Below, in pieces: positions 24,408 through 33,454 of a stretch of DNA of 64,000 bases; the stretch's first letter is position 1, and each line of letters starts with the position of its first letter. Origin of the DNA: Ruminococcus sp. (GTDB lineage Bacteria > Bacillota > Clostridia > Oscillospirales > Ruminococcaceae); contig JAIDUG010000035.1 in assembly GCA_029060305.1 (NCBI GenBank), positions 1-64,000 on the forward strand. Reading direction: 5' to 3'. The notes under the pieces are model-generated. The model saw only the letters and a list, made by a program, of their open reading frames with translations, searched no databases and was not told the origin of the DNA. The translations under genes were made by a program, and so were the position numbers.

Positions 24408-26066
24408 ATGAACAATTATCAGAAGTACACAAGACAGTTTTTTGAAGCTCCTAAAACAGCTATGAAGTGGACTCAGAAGTCTTACATTGACAAGGCACCG
24501 CAATGGTGCAGTGTTGACCTCAGGGATGGCAATCAGGCACTTATTACTCCGATGAGCCTTGACGAAAAAATCGAGTTTTTCAAGGAACTTGTAAGAATCG
24601 GTTTCAAGGAAATTGAGGTAGGTTTTCCCGCTGCTTCAGAAACGGAATACGATTTCTGCCGTACACTTATTGAGGAGAATTTAATACCCGACGACGTTAC
24701 AATTCAGGTACTCACGCAGTCGAGAGAACACATTATTGAAAAAACTTTTGAGGCTCTCAGAGGTTGCAAGAACGCTATAGTACATTTGTACAACTCTACT
24801 TCCCTTGCACAGCGTGAACAGGTTTTCAGAAAAAGCAAGGAAGAAATAAAGGAAATCGCTGTAACAGGTGCGAAACTCTGCAAAGAGTTCCGTGAAAAAC
24901 ATGAGGGAAATTTCAGGTTTGAATATTCTCCGGAGAGTTTCACAGGTACAGAACCCGAATACGCTTTGGAAGTCTGCAACGCCGTTATTGACATATGGCA
25001 ACCTACAGAGAACGACAAGGTTATAATAAATCTTCCGGTAACTGTACAGCTTTCAATGCCACACGTATACGCAAATCAGATTGAGTATATGTGCGAAAAC
25101 ATTAACAACCGTGAAAACGTTATAATTTCACTCCACCCTCACAACGACAGAGGTTGTGCGATTGCTGATACAGAAATGGGACTTCTTGCCGGTGCAGACC
25201 GTGTTGAAGGTACTCTTTTCGGAAACGGCGAAAGAACAGGTAACGTTGATATTATAACGCTTGCTATGAATATGTACTCTCAGGGTGTAGACCCTGAACT
25301 TGATTTCAGTGACATTCCTGCAATAACTGAACTCTATACACGAGTTACAAGAATGACTGTAAATGACCGTCAGCCATACAGCGGAAGCCTTGTCTTTGCA
25401 GCGTTCAGCGGTTCACATCAGGACGCTATCGCAAAAGGTATGAAATGGCGTGAGGAAAAAAATACTGAACACTGGACAGTGCCTTATCTGCCGATTGACC
25501 CGTCGGACGTTGGCAGGGAATATTCGGCGGACGTTATCAGAATAAACAGTCAGTCGGGAAAAGGCGGTATAGGTTATATCCTCGAAACAAGATTCGGTTA
25601 CAATCTTCCGAAAAAAATGCGTGAGAACGTTGGTTATCTTGTAAAGGGCGTTTCGGACCATCAGCACAAGGAACTTATGCCGGACGAAGTTTATTCGATA
25701 TTCAAGCAGAATTATGTTGACATCACTTCACCTGTAAATGTTACTGAAACTCATTTTGTACAGCGAAACGGTATTGAGGCTACTGTAAGTTTCGAGTACA
25801 ATGGCAGGAAAGTGACAGCTTCTGATTCCGGCAACGGCAGACTTGATGCCGTAAGCAACGCAATACGTTCATATATCGGAGCAGACTACAATATAAAGAC
25901 TTACACTGAACACGCTCTCGAAATCGGTTCAGCTTCAAAGGCTGTTTCTTATGTTGAGATTGTCGATAAGGACGGAAAAAGTTTCTGGGGTACTGGAATT
26001 GACAATGACATCATAACATCATCTGTAAAAGCACTTGCAAGTGCGTTGAATAATATGCTGAAGTAA
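24408..26066 (+). CDS. leuA: 2-isopropylmalate synthase
   Basis: 552 residues, the length of the larger LeuA form. QWCSVDLRDGNQAL holds the catalytic Arg-Asp pair of the HMGL-like barrel; SLHPHNDRGCAIAD provides the metal-binding His pair and FGNGERTGNVDIIT the flexible loop. The C-terminal third is the leucine-sensing LeuA dimer domain. It condenses acetyl-CoA with 2-oxoisovalerate, the first committed step to leucine. The start is at 24408 after AAAGGAGG; an in-frame ORF upstream runs into the T-box. It is separated by 23 kb from leuCDB. Confidence 0.97.
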   Translation: MNNYQKYTRQFFEAPKTAMKWTQKSYIDKAPQWCSVDLRDGNQALITPMSLDEKIEFFKELVRIGFKEIEVGFPAASETEYDFCRTLIEENLIPDDVTIQVLTQSREHIIEKTFEALRGCKNAIVHLYNSTSLAQREQVFRKSKEEIKEIAVTGAKLCKEFREKHEGNFRFEYSPESFTGTEPEYALEVCNAVIDIWQPTENDKVIINLPVTVQLSMPHVYANQIEYMCENINNRENVIISLHPHNDRGCAIADTEMGLLAGADRVEGTLFGNGERTGNVDIITLAMNMYSQGVDPELDFSDIPAITELYTRVTRMTVNDRQPYSGSLVFAAFSGSHQDAIAKGMKWREEKNTEHWTVPYLPIDPSDVGREYSADVIRINSQSGKGGIGYILETRFGYNLPKKMRENVGYLVKGVSDHQHKELMPDEVYSIFKQNYVDITSPVNVTETHFVQRNGIEATVSFEYNGRKVTASDSGNGRLDAVSNAIRSYIGADYNIKTYTEHALEIGSASKAVSYVEIVDKDGKSFWGTGIDNDIITSSVKALASALNNMLK

Positions 26067-26071
26067 CAAAA

Positions 26072-26102
26072 AAAGGGCGGATATATAAATATCCGTCCTT
26101 TG
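26072..26102. terminator. Bidirectional terminator after leuA
   Basis: GGGCGGATAT (26075-26084) pairs with ATATCCGTCC (26089-26098), one G-U; A-run left, T-run right. The minus-strand dockerin gene ends at 26106. Confidence 0.85.
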
Positions 26103-26105
26103 TGT

Positions 26106-26651
26106 TTATTCGATTGTGGGGAATACAGACGTTGACCTTTTAGCGTAAAGAATTAAGATTGCTGATGCATCTGCTGCATTTATAGCACCGTCACCCATAT
26201 CACACATATCACCATATATTCTGAAATTTTCATTCTGAGCTTCTGTGTATTTATATTCTTTTCCTGTAGAGAGGTCTGCATAATATATCAGAATCAAAGT
26301 TGCATCTACAGCGTTGACGTAACCGTCGTGATTTACGTCACCTATTTCAGTATTTAATGTGACATCACTTTCGATACAGATTTCGTTGAAAATTTCAATA
26401 TCATCATGGTCAATAATTCCGTCACCACTGAAATCTCCGTATGTCTTATAAAATTCGTGTTCTTCTTCGGAAGTGTTTTCGTCCCACTGTCCCCACTGCC
26501 AATAAGCAACAAGCAGATTTCCGTCTTCTTCGTCAATAACGCCATTGCTGTTCAGGTCGCCCATAAGGTATTCCGCACCTGCTCCCATAGGAACGGCACA
26601 TACAGCAAGCATAACCGCTGAAATAAAGGCAGTCAGTTTTTTCATTTTCAT
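26106..26651 (-). CDS. Secreted double-dockerin protein
   Basis: 181 residues: a signal peptide (ends near GAGAE) and then nothing but dockerin-like segments, four calcium loops in all: GDLNSNGVIDEEDGNLL, GDFSGDGIIDHDDIEIF, GDVNHDGYVNAVDATLIL and GDMCDMGDGAINAADASAIL. That is two dockerin modules with no catalytic or binding domain attached. It could bridge two cohesins or cap a scaffold. Start at 26651 is preferred: AGGAGG is 7 bases upstream, whereas the first ATG is 1 base away. Ten or so bases after the cohesin-like/dockerin gene, same operon. Confidence 0.85.
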   Translation of the reverse strand: MKMKKLTAFISAVMLAVCAVPMGAGAEYLMGDLNSNGVIDEEDGNLLVAYWQWGQWDENTSEEEHEFYKTYGDFSGDGIIDHDDIEIFNEICIESDVTLNTEIGDVNHDGYVNAVDATLILIYYADLSTGKEYKYTEAQNENFRIYGDMCDMGDGAINAADASAILILYAKRSTSVFPTIE

Positions 26652-26666
26652 AAACATACCTCCTTA

Positions 26667-27533
26667 TTAGTCGTTGAAAATTTCGTATATATCACGTCTT
26701 CCGACACCTGAGTGATTTTCATGTCCTGTAGCCATATCTGCATAATATTGCATAATAAGCATACCATCAGAATGTTCAATAGTTCCGTCACGGTTTGCAT
26801 CGGGTGCAGCGGCACATAATGCATCAGGGAAGAGTGATTTATAAGTGTATTTTATGTCATTTACATTATATGAATTATCTTTGTTTTTTAGTGCAGTAAA
26901 TATGCAAGTAGAATCTACAGCATTTACCATTCCGTCGTTATTTACATCTCCTACTATATATTCATGTGCTTCAAGCATTATAGGAGAAGTTTTGTGTACA
27001 TTATTTGATAAGTCAACTTTTTTATTGTTATCATCTATATGATGAAGATAATCAAATACATATTCTCCTGCTGAATTATAAACAATGTTTATTCCAGCAT
27101 CATCAGGATTGAAGTTTTGACTTTTAGCTACATATAAAGAGAAGAGCTTTCCATTAAAATCATAATTACTCATATCAAATGTGGTAAACACAATAAAAGC
27201 ACCATGTATTCCGTCTTTTTTGCTTTTTGTTTCGTCTAATGCGAAAGCCTTTTGCATACCTGTTTTTCCCAAATTGGAATCATCATATGAATCGTAAAAT
27301 CCTTCATTATCTTTTGTCATTACCCAACTATCACCCAAATCTATATGGAAAGCTCCGCTACAAAGTGTTGGCATATTTTCTATAATTACATCTGCTCTGA
27401 TGTCTCCGTCGTCCTCATAAGTAAGGTCAACATAGATTTTTGGCTTGCTTTCGGCTGATACATTGGATATGGGCATTGCCCCAGCAACAAGTGAAACAGC
27501 CATTAATGGTGCTAAAAACTTTTTAATCTTCAT
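26667..27533 (-). CDS. Secreted cohesin-like/dockerin protein
   Basis: 288 residues. A signal peptide (ends near VSAES) is followed by a beta-rich domain (residues about 30-165) that follows the cohesin order: IRADVIIENMPTLCSGAFHI at the start, and IHGAFIVFTTF, then NGKLFSLYVAK in the second half. A dockerin follows with loops GDVNNDGMVNAVDSTCIF and PDANRDGTIEHSDGMLIMQ. Such a two-ended molecule would be an adaptor between cell-surface or scaffold partners in a cellulosome-like system. The cohesin call rests on pattern likeness only. First gene of a two-gene unit. Confidence 0.72.
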   Translation of the reverse strand: MKIKKFLAPLMAVSLVAGAMPISNVSAESKPKIYVDLTYEDDGDIRADVIIENMPTLCSGAFHIDLGDSWVMTKDNEGFYDSYDDSNLGKTGMQKAFALDETKSKKDGIHGAFIVFTTFDMSNYDFNGKLFSLYVAKSQNFNPDDAGINIVYNSAGEYVFDYLHHIDDNNKKVDLSNNVHKTSPIMLEAHEYIVGDVNNDGMVNAVDSTCIFTALKNKDNSYNVNDIKYTYKSLFPDALCAAAPDANRDGTIEHSDGMLIMQYYADMATGHENHSGVGRRDIYEIFND

Positions 27534-27570
27534 TTACATCATTACCTTTCTTAATTTATTTTATAATTAT

Positions 27571-27598
27571 ATTATAGCACACTTTCAGAATTTGTCAA
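27571..27598 (-). promoter_or_regulatory. Promoter of the cohesin/dockerin operon
   Basis: Minus strand: TTGACA (27598-27593), 16-bp spacer, TATAAT (27576-27571). Confidence 0.82.
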
Positions 27599-27787
27599 TA
27601 GTTTTTTGTATGAAATGTAAAAATTTTTTTGTGAAATTTGTACAATTATACAAATTGATTTTGTGGAATAAAACAATGCTTTATTATATATGACGATATT
27701 CATAGAATATATAGTATTCGTGGAGTATGTTAAAAATGTTTATTGTGCTAAAGTACAAAAAGTAACATATTTTTTAATTATCAGCTA

Positions 27788-27816
27788 TGGACAAATTCCA
27801 CAAAACGTGATATAAT
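27788..27816 (+). promoter_or_regulatory. Promoter of the Nudix gene
   Basis: TGGACA (27788-27793), 17-bp spacer, TATAAT (27811-27816). Between this and the divergent dockerin-operon promoter lie about 190 AT-rich bases with no further feature recognised. Confidence 0.7.
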
Positions 27817-27867
27817 ATTATTAACACTACATATATAATGCCATATGGCAGGAAAGGATTTTATTGT

Positions 27868-28281
27868 ATGCTTCATGAAAAATCATGCGGAGCTATCGTT
27901 TACCGCAAGTTTCACGGCAATACGGAGATACTTCTTATAAAGCATATAAACAGCGGTCACTGGTCATTTCCGAAAGGTCACGTCGAAAACGGCGAAACCG
28001 AAATGGAAACGGCTAAACGTGAAATCAAGGAAGAAACGTCTATTGACGTTATTATTGACCCGACTTTCCGTGAAACTGTTACATATTCACCGAAAAAAGA
28101 TACTGTCAAGGTGGTTGTCTATTTTCTTGCCAGAGCGAAAAATGTTGACTTTTCACCGCAGGAAGATGAAATCGCTGAAATACGCTGGGTGGATATTTCT
28201 TATGCAGGGAATATTCTGTCCTATGAAAACGACAGAACCATTGTGACAAGAGCCAAAAATGCTATAAAAAACATTCATTGA
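27868..28281 (+). CDS. Nudix hydrolase, Ap4A-hydrolase-like
   Basis: 137 residues. The Nudix box is GHVENGETEMETAKREIKEET (residues about 40-60), preceded by WSFPKGH, a combination usual in asymmetrical diadenosine tetraphosphatases. It should hydrolyse a nucleoside diphosphate-linked compound using Mg2+ bound by the REIKEE glutamates. The start at 27868 follows AGGAAAGGA. A terminator-like hairpin separates it from the next gene. Confidence 0.88.
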   Translation: MLHEKSCGAIVYRKFHGNTEILLIKHINSGHWSFPKGHVENGETEMETAKREIKEETSIDVIIDPTFRETVTYSPKKDTVKVVVYFLARAKNVDFSPQEDEIAEIRWVDISYAGNILSYENDRTIVTRAKNAIKNIH

Positions 28282-28288
28282 CTTATGG

Positions 28289-28313
28289 GACTGCTGTAGC
28301 AGTCATTTTTGTT
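28289..28313 (+). terminator. Terminator after the Nudix gene
   Basis: GACTGCT / AGCAGTC with a 2-base loop (probably opening to a larger one), followed by ATTTTTGTTT. Confidence 0.7.
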
Positions 28314-28344
28314 TAACCTATTATTAAGAAAGGAGATATGATTA

Positions 28345-28827
28345 ATGCTTAAAAAAATTCTGAAAGGAAGTTCGTGTGCGGAGTGCAGGCTATGTTGCAT
28401 ATTTGACCGTTATGATGTGTGGGAAACTCCTGTATTTACTCAGGAAATACGTGACAGAATACTTGAATACAGACCCGAAACAAAGTTTGTTTCAAAGGAC
28501 GGCGGTTACATATTCAGAGTTGAGGAATTTTCAGACGAGGGGCTTTTTTCGTGTCCTGCACTTACCGAAAACGGCTGTATGCTGGGTGACGGAAAACCTT
28601 TTGACTGTCGCATATGGCCTTATAGAATAATGGAAATTTCCGGCAGGCGTGCGATAACGATTGCTTCCATTTGTGATGAACTCTACAACAGACCGCTTTC
28701 ACAGCTTGTGGAATTTCTGAATGAGGGTCTCGCAGATGAGATTTTCAGTTATGCGGATACCCACCCCGAAATTGTAAAACCATATTACGAGGGTTATCCG
28801 GTATTGCTTTTTGAAAGAAAAAAATGA
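28345..28827 (+). CDS. YkgJ-like cysteine cluster protein
   Basis: 160 residues. CAECRLCC near the N-terminus, then CPALTENGCMLGDGKPFDCRIWPYR, the Cys arrangement of the YkgJ/CxxCxxCC family thought to bind zinc or an iron-sulphur cluster. Its biochemical role is unknown. AAAGGAG precedes the ATG. The following exonuclease-like gene starts 19 bases after the stop. Confidence 0.8.
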   Translation: MLKKILKGSSCAECRLCCIFDRYDVWETPVFTQEIRDRILEYRPETKFVSKDGGYIFRVEEFSDEGLFSCPALTENGCMLGDGKPFDCRIWPYRIMEISGRRAITIASICDELYNRPLSQLVEFLNEGLADEIFSYADTHPEIVKPYYEGYPVLLFERKK

Positions 28828-28846
28828 TATGACGGAGGGGAAAATA

Positions 28847-29818
28847 TTGGAGAATAATGAAAAAAAATATTTGTGTTTTGCTGATTTTGAGTTTACTTGC
28901 GGATACTTTATAAATAAAATGGAAAGCGAAATACTTTCGGCAGGGGTTGTTATATGCGACGAAAGTTATAATATAAAGGAAAGGTTTTACCGTACTTCGA
29001 GACCTAACCATTTTCCGAGACTCACAAAACAGTGTAAAAAACTTACAAAACTTACTCAGACAGAAATAAACCATTCACCTGACAGCAATGATGTTATGGG
29101 AAACATTATGAAACTGGTGAAGAAATATAATATAGAAAACGTCTATGTATGGGGGAATTTCGACAGGACGGGACTTGTTTCTGATGTGAAACAGCATCAG
29201 AGATTCGGAAAGGAATACAGAAATATTCAGTGTACAAGCAGAAAGATTTGTGACATACAGGAAAAACTCGTGGGGAAAATGGGACTTCCTGAACCTGTAA
29301 ACATAAAAGAACTTGCTTCAGCATTTGATTACAAGCCACTTTCCGGCACTTTCCATAATGCACTGAATGACGCTATGGCTCTGTATGTCATATATAAAGC
29401 GGTGTATACGGAAGATATTTCAAAAAATGAAAAACTTGCGGAAATCCGTCACGAGAGAGTAGAAAAAATCGAAAAACGTCGTCTTGATGTCGAAAAACGA
29501 CAAAAAGAAACAGCTTTGTCCATGCCACTTACCGACGTGGAAAAGCTGTATTATTCCGGAATTGATGAAAACAGCGAGGAAGCTAAAAATTTTCTGTATA
29601 TACGCAGTAAATTTGTAAGCTCTATGCAGAATAATCCGGAAAAAAATAGTTTTCTTCTGCTCTATATGAAAACGACAGAACGATATAAGGTTATTCCGAA
29701 AGAAAAGTATAACAGAACTTTGCAGGGGCTTTCGGAAAAAGCCGTCAGCTTTGAAAGGGAAAATTTTTCTGAACTTCTTATTAAGGAGTGCAGGAATTTT
29801 AATTCAGTAAAGGTTTAA
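28847..29818 (+). CDS. DEDDh-type 3'-5' exonuclease domain protein
   Basis: 323 residues from the TTG at 28847. CFADFEFT near residue 8 carries the first Asp-Glu pair, VYVWGNFD the third acidic residue and TFHNALNDAMAL the His and last Asp of the DEDDh exonuclease fold. The C-terminal half is charged and helical (EKIEKRRLDVEKRQKE) and not recognised. It may process RNA or DNA ends. The TTG start is chosen because GGAGGGG lies 6 bases upstream; an earlier in-frame TTG and ATG lack a site and overlap the previous gene. Its end overlaps the convergent glycosyltransferase gene by 4 bases. Confidence 0.75.
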   Translation: MENNEKKYLCFADFEFTCGYFINKMESEILSAGVVICDESYNIKERFYRTSRPNHFPRLTKQCKKLTKLTQTEINHSPDSNDVMGNIMKLVKKYNIENVYVWGNFDRTGLVSDVKQHQRFGKEYRNIQCTSRKICDIQEKLVGKMGLPEPVNIKELASAFDYKPLSGTFHNALNDAMALYVIYKAVYTEDISKNEKLAEIRHERVEKIEKRRLDVEKRQKETALSMPLTDVEKLYYSGIDENSEEAKNFLYIRSKFVSSMQNNPEKNSFLLLYMKTTERYKVIPKEKYNRTLQGLSEKAVSFERENFSELLIKECRNFNSVKV

Positions 29819-32337
29819 TAATTGTTTTTTGCATAGGACAGTGTTCTTGCAAGTCCTTCAATATCGCCTGAAAAGATATTCACATCATTTTTAAGTGTTT
29901 CAATAAGATTTTCCGTAACAGGAGATTTTATTTTTTTCTTATTTATAGTGTTGTAATACTTTTCGGCGATATATTTTATATCAAGCACTTTTTCCGCATA
30001 TTCACGGGCGTTAAATTCTTTTTCCGCACGTTCACGGATATTCAGTACAAGCCTTTTCAGAGCGTTGTAAATTTCTTCCGATTCGTTTACTTCTCCCATA
30101 TCCTCGACAGACGGAAGTTTCACACAGGCATTATCCGGAATTTCAGAAAAACTTCCTATATCGTTCACGATAACGCAACGACCTTTTGCAAGAATACGCA
30201 TAAGACTGCCACTTGTTTCGCCGTTGTAAGGATAGCGGAGATTCAGACATATATCTGACATATCTATATATTCCTTGAATTTTTCAATATCCGTATAGCC
30301 TGTTATTGTTACACAGTCTTTCAGATTTTCGGAAGATATTATACTTTCAAGTTCGGGCTTTATGTCGTCAGCAGGTTTTCCGACAAGCATTAAATGGACG
30401 TTTGAATTTTCTTTCCTGAGACGTGAAAAAGCCTTTATTATGGGAATGATTCTTTTTGTACGGTGAATACCTCCGAATGCTGAAATAACCGTCATATCAG
30501 CGGAAAAACTATTTTTATGTTTTACTTCACGACGGTCATTCAGCGGAAGTATTTCTGCATACAGCGGAATGACTGTAACATTTCGTTCAATATTTTTTTG
30601 CAGAAGTTTTTTCCGTGAATACTGACTGTGTACAATAATTCGGTCAGCGGAATCCGTTATATAACTGTTAAGCTCCATACCGTATAAATCGGGATTTGAT
30701 GAGCCGTTGCGGAGTGCATTAATATAGTTTTCTGTATCGTGATAGTCAGTATCAATGAGTGTTTTGTAGAAATCATAGTTTCCTCTGCATAATGTAACCG
30801 CATAATGATAAAACGCTCCGTGTAAATTATAGTCGTGAAGTACAACTGTACCGTGATATTTTCTGATATATTGATACATATAGAAATGATATTCTGAGTT
30901 TCCTACCTGAAAAACAGTGTCCGCATATCGTTCAAAACGTGCAGGATAAGCCCTGTGACTGTACATTGATACGTTTGCAGGAAATACAGAGTTAGCATTA
31001 TAGGTTTCCTCGACAAAAACGTCAATATCACAATATTTGCAGAGTTCTTTTATAATATCCTCGCTGTAGTCTGCTATACCTGATTCAAGAGGCGGTAACG
31101 GTGTGAAAAACGCTATTTTAAGTTTTTCAGGTTTGGAGAGGTCTGTTTTTTTCGGAGGAACGTTGTTTATAAAATCTGTTATATTTTTGTTTACCTTGTC
31201 CCAGCGGAAACTCTCAAGACGTTTGCGACCTTTTTCGATATATTCCGACAGTGTTTTATTGTCACTCAATATTTTTGCCATACCGTCTGCAATACTCTGG
31301 TCAATATCGGCGTTTACAAGTACGGCAGAATCACCGGCTATTTCACGCAGACTGGAATTATCGGCAGTAAGTACCGGAGTACCGCACGCCCACGCTTCAA
31401 CAATAGGAAGTCCGAAACCCTCATATTTTGACGGAAAAGCCATAAGAGTAGCAAGGTTGTAAAATTTAACAAGTTCCTCGTCTGATACAAAATTAGTAAA
31501 GATGACGTTTTTTTCTACATAGTGGGACTTTGCAATATTTTTCAGTGCTGACATTCCGTTTTCCGAAAGTTTGCACACAACAACAAGCTGATATGAATTT
31601 TTAAGGTTGTCCGGCATCAGTGCGTATGCCCTTATAAGTCCGTCAAGATTTTTGCGACTGTCTTCACCGCCGGTACACATTATAAAAGGTCGGTTTATTC
31701 CGAATTTGTCAAGCAACAGGGATTTTTCCATATCTGAAACGTTGATTTTTTTATATTTTTCGTCAACTCCGCCCCATATTGTTCTGATATTGTCGGGACT
31801 GAAATTCAGGTATTTTACAAGGTCTGTTTTTACGCTTTCGGAAATCACAAAAAGCTCGTCCGACCAACGCAGATTTTCAACGCATTTCATATACCAGTTG
31901 TAAATGTTTTTGTCAGTGAGATATTTGTCTTTCATAACGTATGGGATTATGTCGTAAACTGTCGAAATTACACGTATTCCCTCAAACCATTCCTTTTTGT
32001 ACTGAATAAAATTGGATTCAAAAGGCGACGTTATATAGAATATGTCAATATTGTTTTCACGGATATAACGCTTTATTATACTGCCGATAACGTCGCTGTA
32101 AATTTCGTTTCGGAGCAGGACGTTGTTTTTTCCGGTATCTATGAAATCTTCCGTAAAATTGTTGTTAGTGATAAATGGCGACAGACTGAAATTCTTGTCA
32201 ATCATATTCAGGAAAAAATATCTGTTGTTGTTGTCAAGGTTTACCATTCCCGAAAACTGATTGAGTGCATAGTTTCCGATACCTCTGTTTCTGCTCATAT
32301 AACCTAATATTGCTACAGCGTCAAAAGCTATATTCAT
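29815..32337 (-). CDS. Double GT4-family glycosyltransferase
   Basis: 840 residues made of two GT-B enzymes in tandem. The first (about 1-390) has FIMCTGGEDSRKNLDGLI and YEGFGLPIVEAWACGTPVL, the E-x7-E motif of GT4 retaining enzymes. The second (about 405-830) starts KIAFFTPLPPLESGIADYSE and has FGGIHRTKRI and ETSGSLMRILAKG, a weaker E-motif. It should add two sugars from nucleotide donors to a cell-surface polysaccharide at the inner membrane face. It is the last gene of the export operon, its ATG overlapping the FkbM stop (ATGA). Confidence 0.9.
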   Translation of the reverse strand: MNIAFDAVAILGYMSRNRGIGNYALNQFSGMVNLDNNNRYFFLNMIDKNFSLSPFITNNNFTEDFIDTGKNNVLLRNEIYSDVIGSIIKRYIRENNIDIFYITSPFESNFIQYKKEWFEGIRVISTVYDIIPYVMKDKYLTDKNIYNWYMKCVENLRWSDELFVISESVKTDLVKYLNFSPDNIRTIWGGVDEKYKKINVSDMEKSLLLDKFGINRPFIMCTGGEDSRKNLDGLIRAYALMPDNLKNSYQLVVVCKLSENGMSALKNIAKSHYVEKNVIFTNFVSDEELVKFYNLATLMAFPSKYEGFGLPIVEAWACGTPVLTADNSSLREIAGDSAVLVNADIDQSIADGMAKILSDNKTLSEYIEKGRKRLESFRWDKVNKNITDFINNVPPKKTDLSKPEKLKIAFFTPLPPLESGIADYSEDIIKELCKYCDIDVFVEETYNANSVFPANVSMYSHRAYPARFERYADTVFQVGNSEYHFYMYQYIRKYHGTVVLHDYNLHGAFYHYAVTLCRGNYDFYKTLIDTDYHDTENYINALRNGSSNPDLYGMELNSYITDSADRIIVHSQYSRKKLLQKNIERNVTVIPLYAEILPLNDRREVKHKNSFSADMTVISAFGGIHRTKRIIPIIKAFSRLRKENSNVHLMLVGKPADDIKPELESIISSENLKDCVTITGYTDIEKFKEYIDMSDICLNLRYPYNGETSGSLMRILAKGRCVIVNDIGSFSEIPDNACVKLPSVEDMGEVNESEEIYNALKRLVLNIRERAEKEFNAREYAEKVLDIKYIAEKYYNTINKKKIKSPVTENLIETLKNDVNIFSGDIEGLARTLSYAKNNY

Positions 32338-33452
32338 TTTGAAATTTCCTCCTGTCGTATGTCGATAAATATTGAATTTATTCCTGTAAACGCAAATTCT
32401 GAATAGTCATTTTTACGCATAAATTCAAGTATTTCGCTGTTTTTACTACCCATAGGCAGACCGTTTTTATATTCTATCATTTCACATATTATAACAAGAG
32501 GTCTGAATTTTTCAAAGTCCGTCATTTTAAGTATAGCGAGTTCCATTCCCTCAATGTCTACATTCATTATGTCAGGAGCTTTTTCGGGGAAGTATTTCTG
32601 AATAATGTCGTTTATCGTGACTGAATCAACAGTGATTTTTTTTGTGATTTCAAGGGCAGGATTTTCCTTTATAAAATTCTGTGCAGACTGGTAGTCCGTG
32701 GTGGAAAGTCCGTCGCCGTTCATGATGTAAAAATCAAGTTTTTCGCCTGATTTTTCAGCGAGGCACTTGTTTATTACTATATCTTCAGGACGTTTTTCAA
32801 TAAGTTCCTTTGCAAGTTCGGGGTTTGCCTCAACGAGTACACCTCTTGCACCTTGTGCGTAGAAATTATACGTATTACTTAAATAAAAAGCATGGTTTGC
32901 ACCTAAATCAAGATAAGTTTCCACTTTTCTTCCGATTGTATTTACGATATATTGTATAATACTGTCCTCACCGGATTGCGAAAAAGTCGTATTGATATTT
33001 GAAAGAACGTTGTGCAGTTCAGCAATCTGACCGTTCATTTCCTTGATTTTATTTTCAAGGTGATTTATCTTTTCAAGATTTTCTGTTTTCTGAATGTTTT
33101 CCATTTCGTCAAGTCTTAAACGCAATGTATTAATTTCACTGTTTACCTCTGCCGAAAAAATATTGTTTGCAGAATTGTAGTCAGTCTGTTGTATCATACA
33201 AGGCTCTACAAACCAGAATGTAAGTCTCCGGACAAGCCTTTTGAAAGCACACGATATTTTTCCTTTTAAACCCTCTGCCTGTATCGGACGATATGAACGG
33301 TTTACAGAAGTACGGTTCATTCTGTCAAGTGAGTCAAGCATTTTAATATTTATATCGTTTCCCGAAAAAACTATATCAGGCAAGTTATCTTTAATTCCGG
33401 AAAGTTTCTGCATAATAATTTCCGTTTCTGTGGTATCATATTCTATACTCAA
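32334..33452 (-). CDS. FkbM-family methyltransferase with coiled coil
   Basis: 372 residues. An N-terminal region without known domain is followed by a coiled coil (about 100-160, INTLRLRLDEMENIQ onward) and an FkbM SAM-dependent methyltransferase domain (about 165-365) with YLDLGANHAFYL as the SAM loop and IMNVDIEGMELAIL. It may methylate a sugar and cap the glycan. Start: GGAGG lies 8 bases before TTG at 33452, two bases after the ATPase stop; the ATG at 33467 overlaps that ribosome binding site and is rejected. Confidence 0.82.
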   Translation of the reverse strand: MSIEYDTTETEIIMQKLSGIKDNLPDIVFSGNDINIKMLDSLDRMNRTSVNRSYRPIQAEGLKGKISCAFKRLVRRLTFWFVEPCMIQQTDYNSANNIFSAEVNSEINTLRLRLDEMENIQKTENLEKINHLENKIKEMNGQIAELHNVLSNINTTFSQSGEDSIIQYIVNTIGRKVETYLDLGANHAFYLSNTYNFYAQGARGVLVEANPELAKELIEKRPEDIVINKCLAEKSGEKLDFYIMNGDGLSTTDYQSAQNFIKENPALEITKKITVDSVTINDIIQKYFPEKAPDIMNVDIEGMELAILKMTDFEKFRPLVIICEMIEYKNGLPMGSKNSEILEFMRKNDYSEFAFTGINSIFIDIRQEEISK

Positions 33453-33454
33453 AA

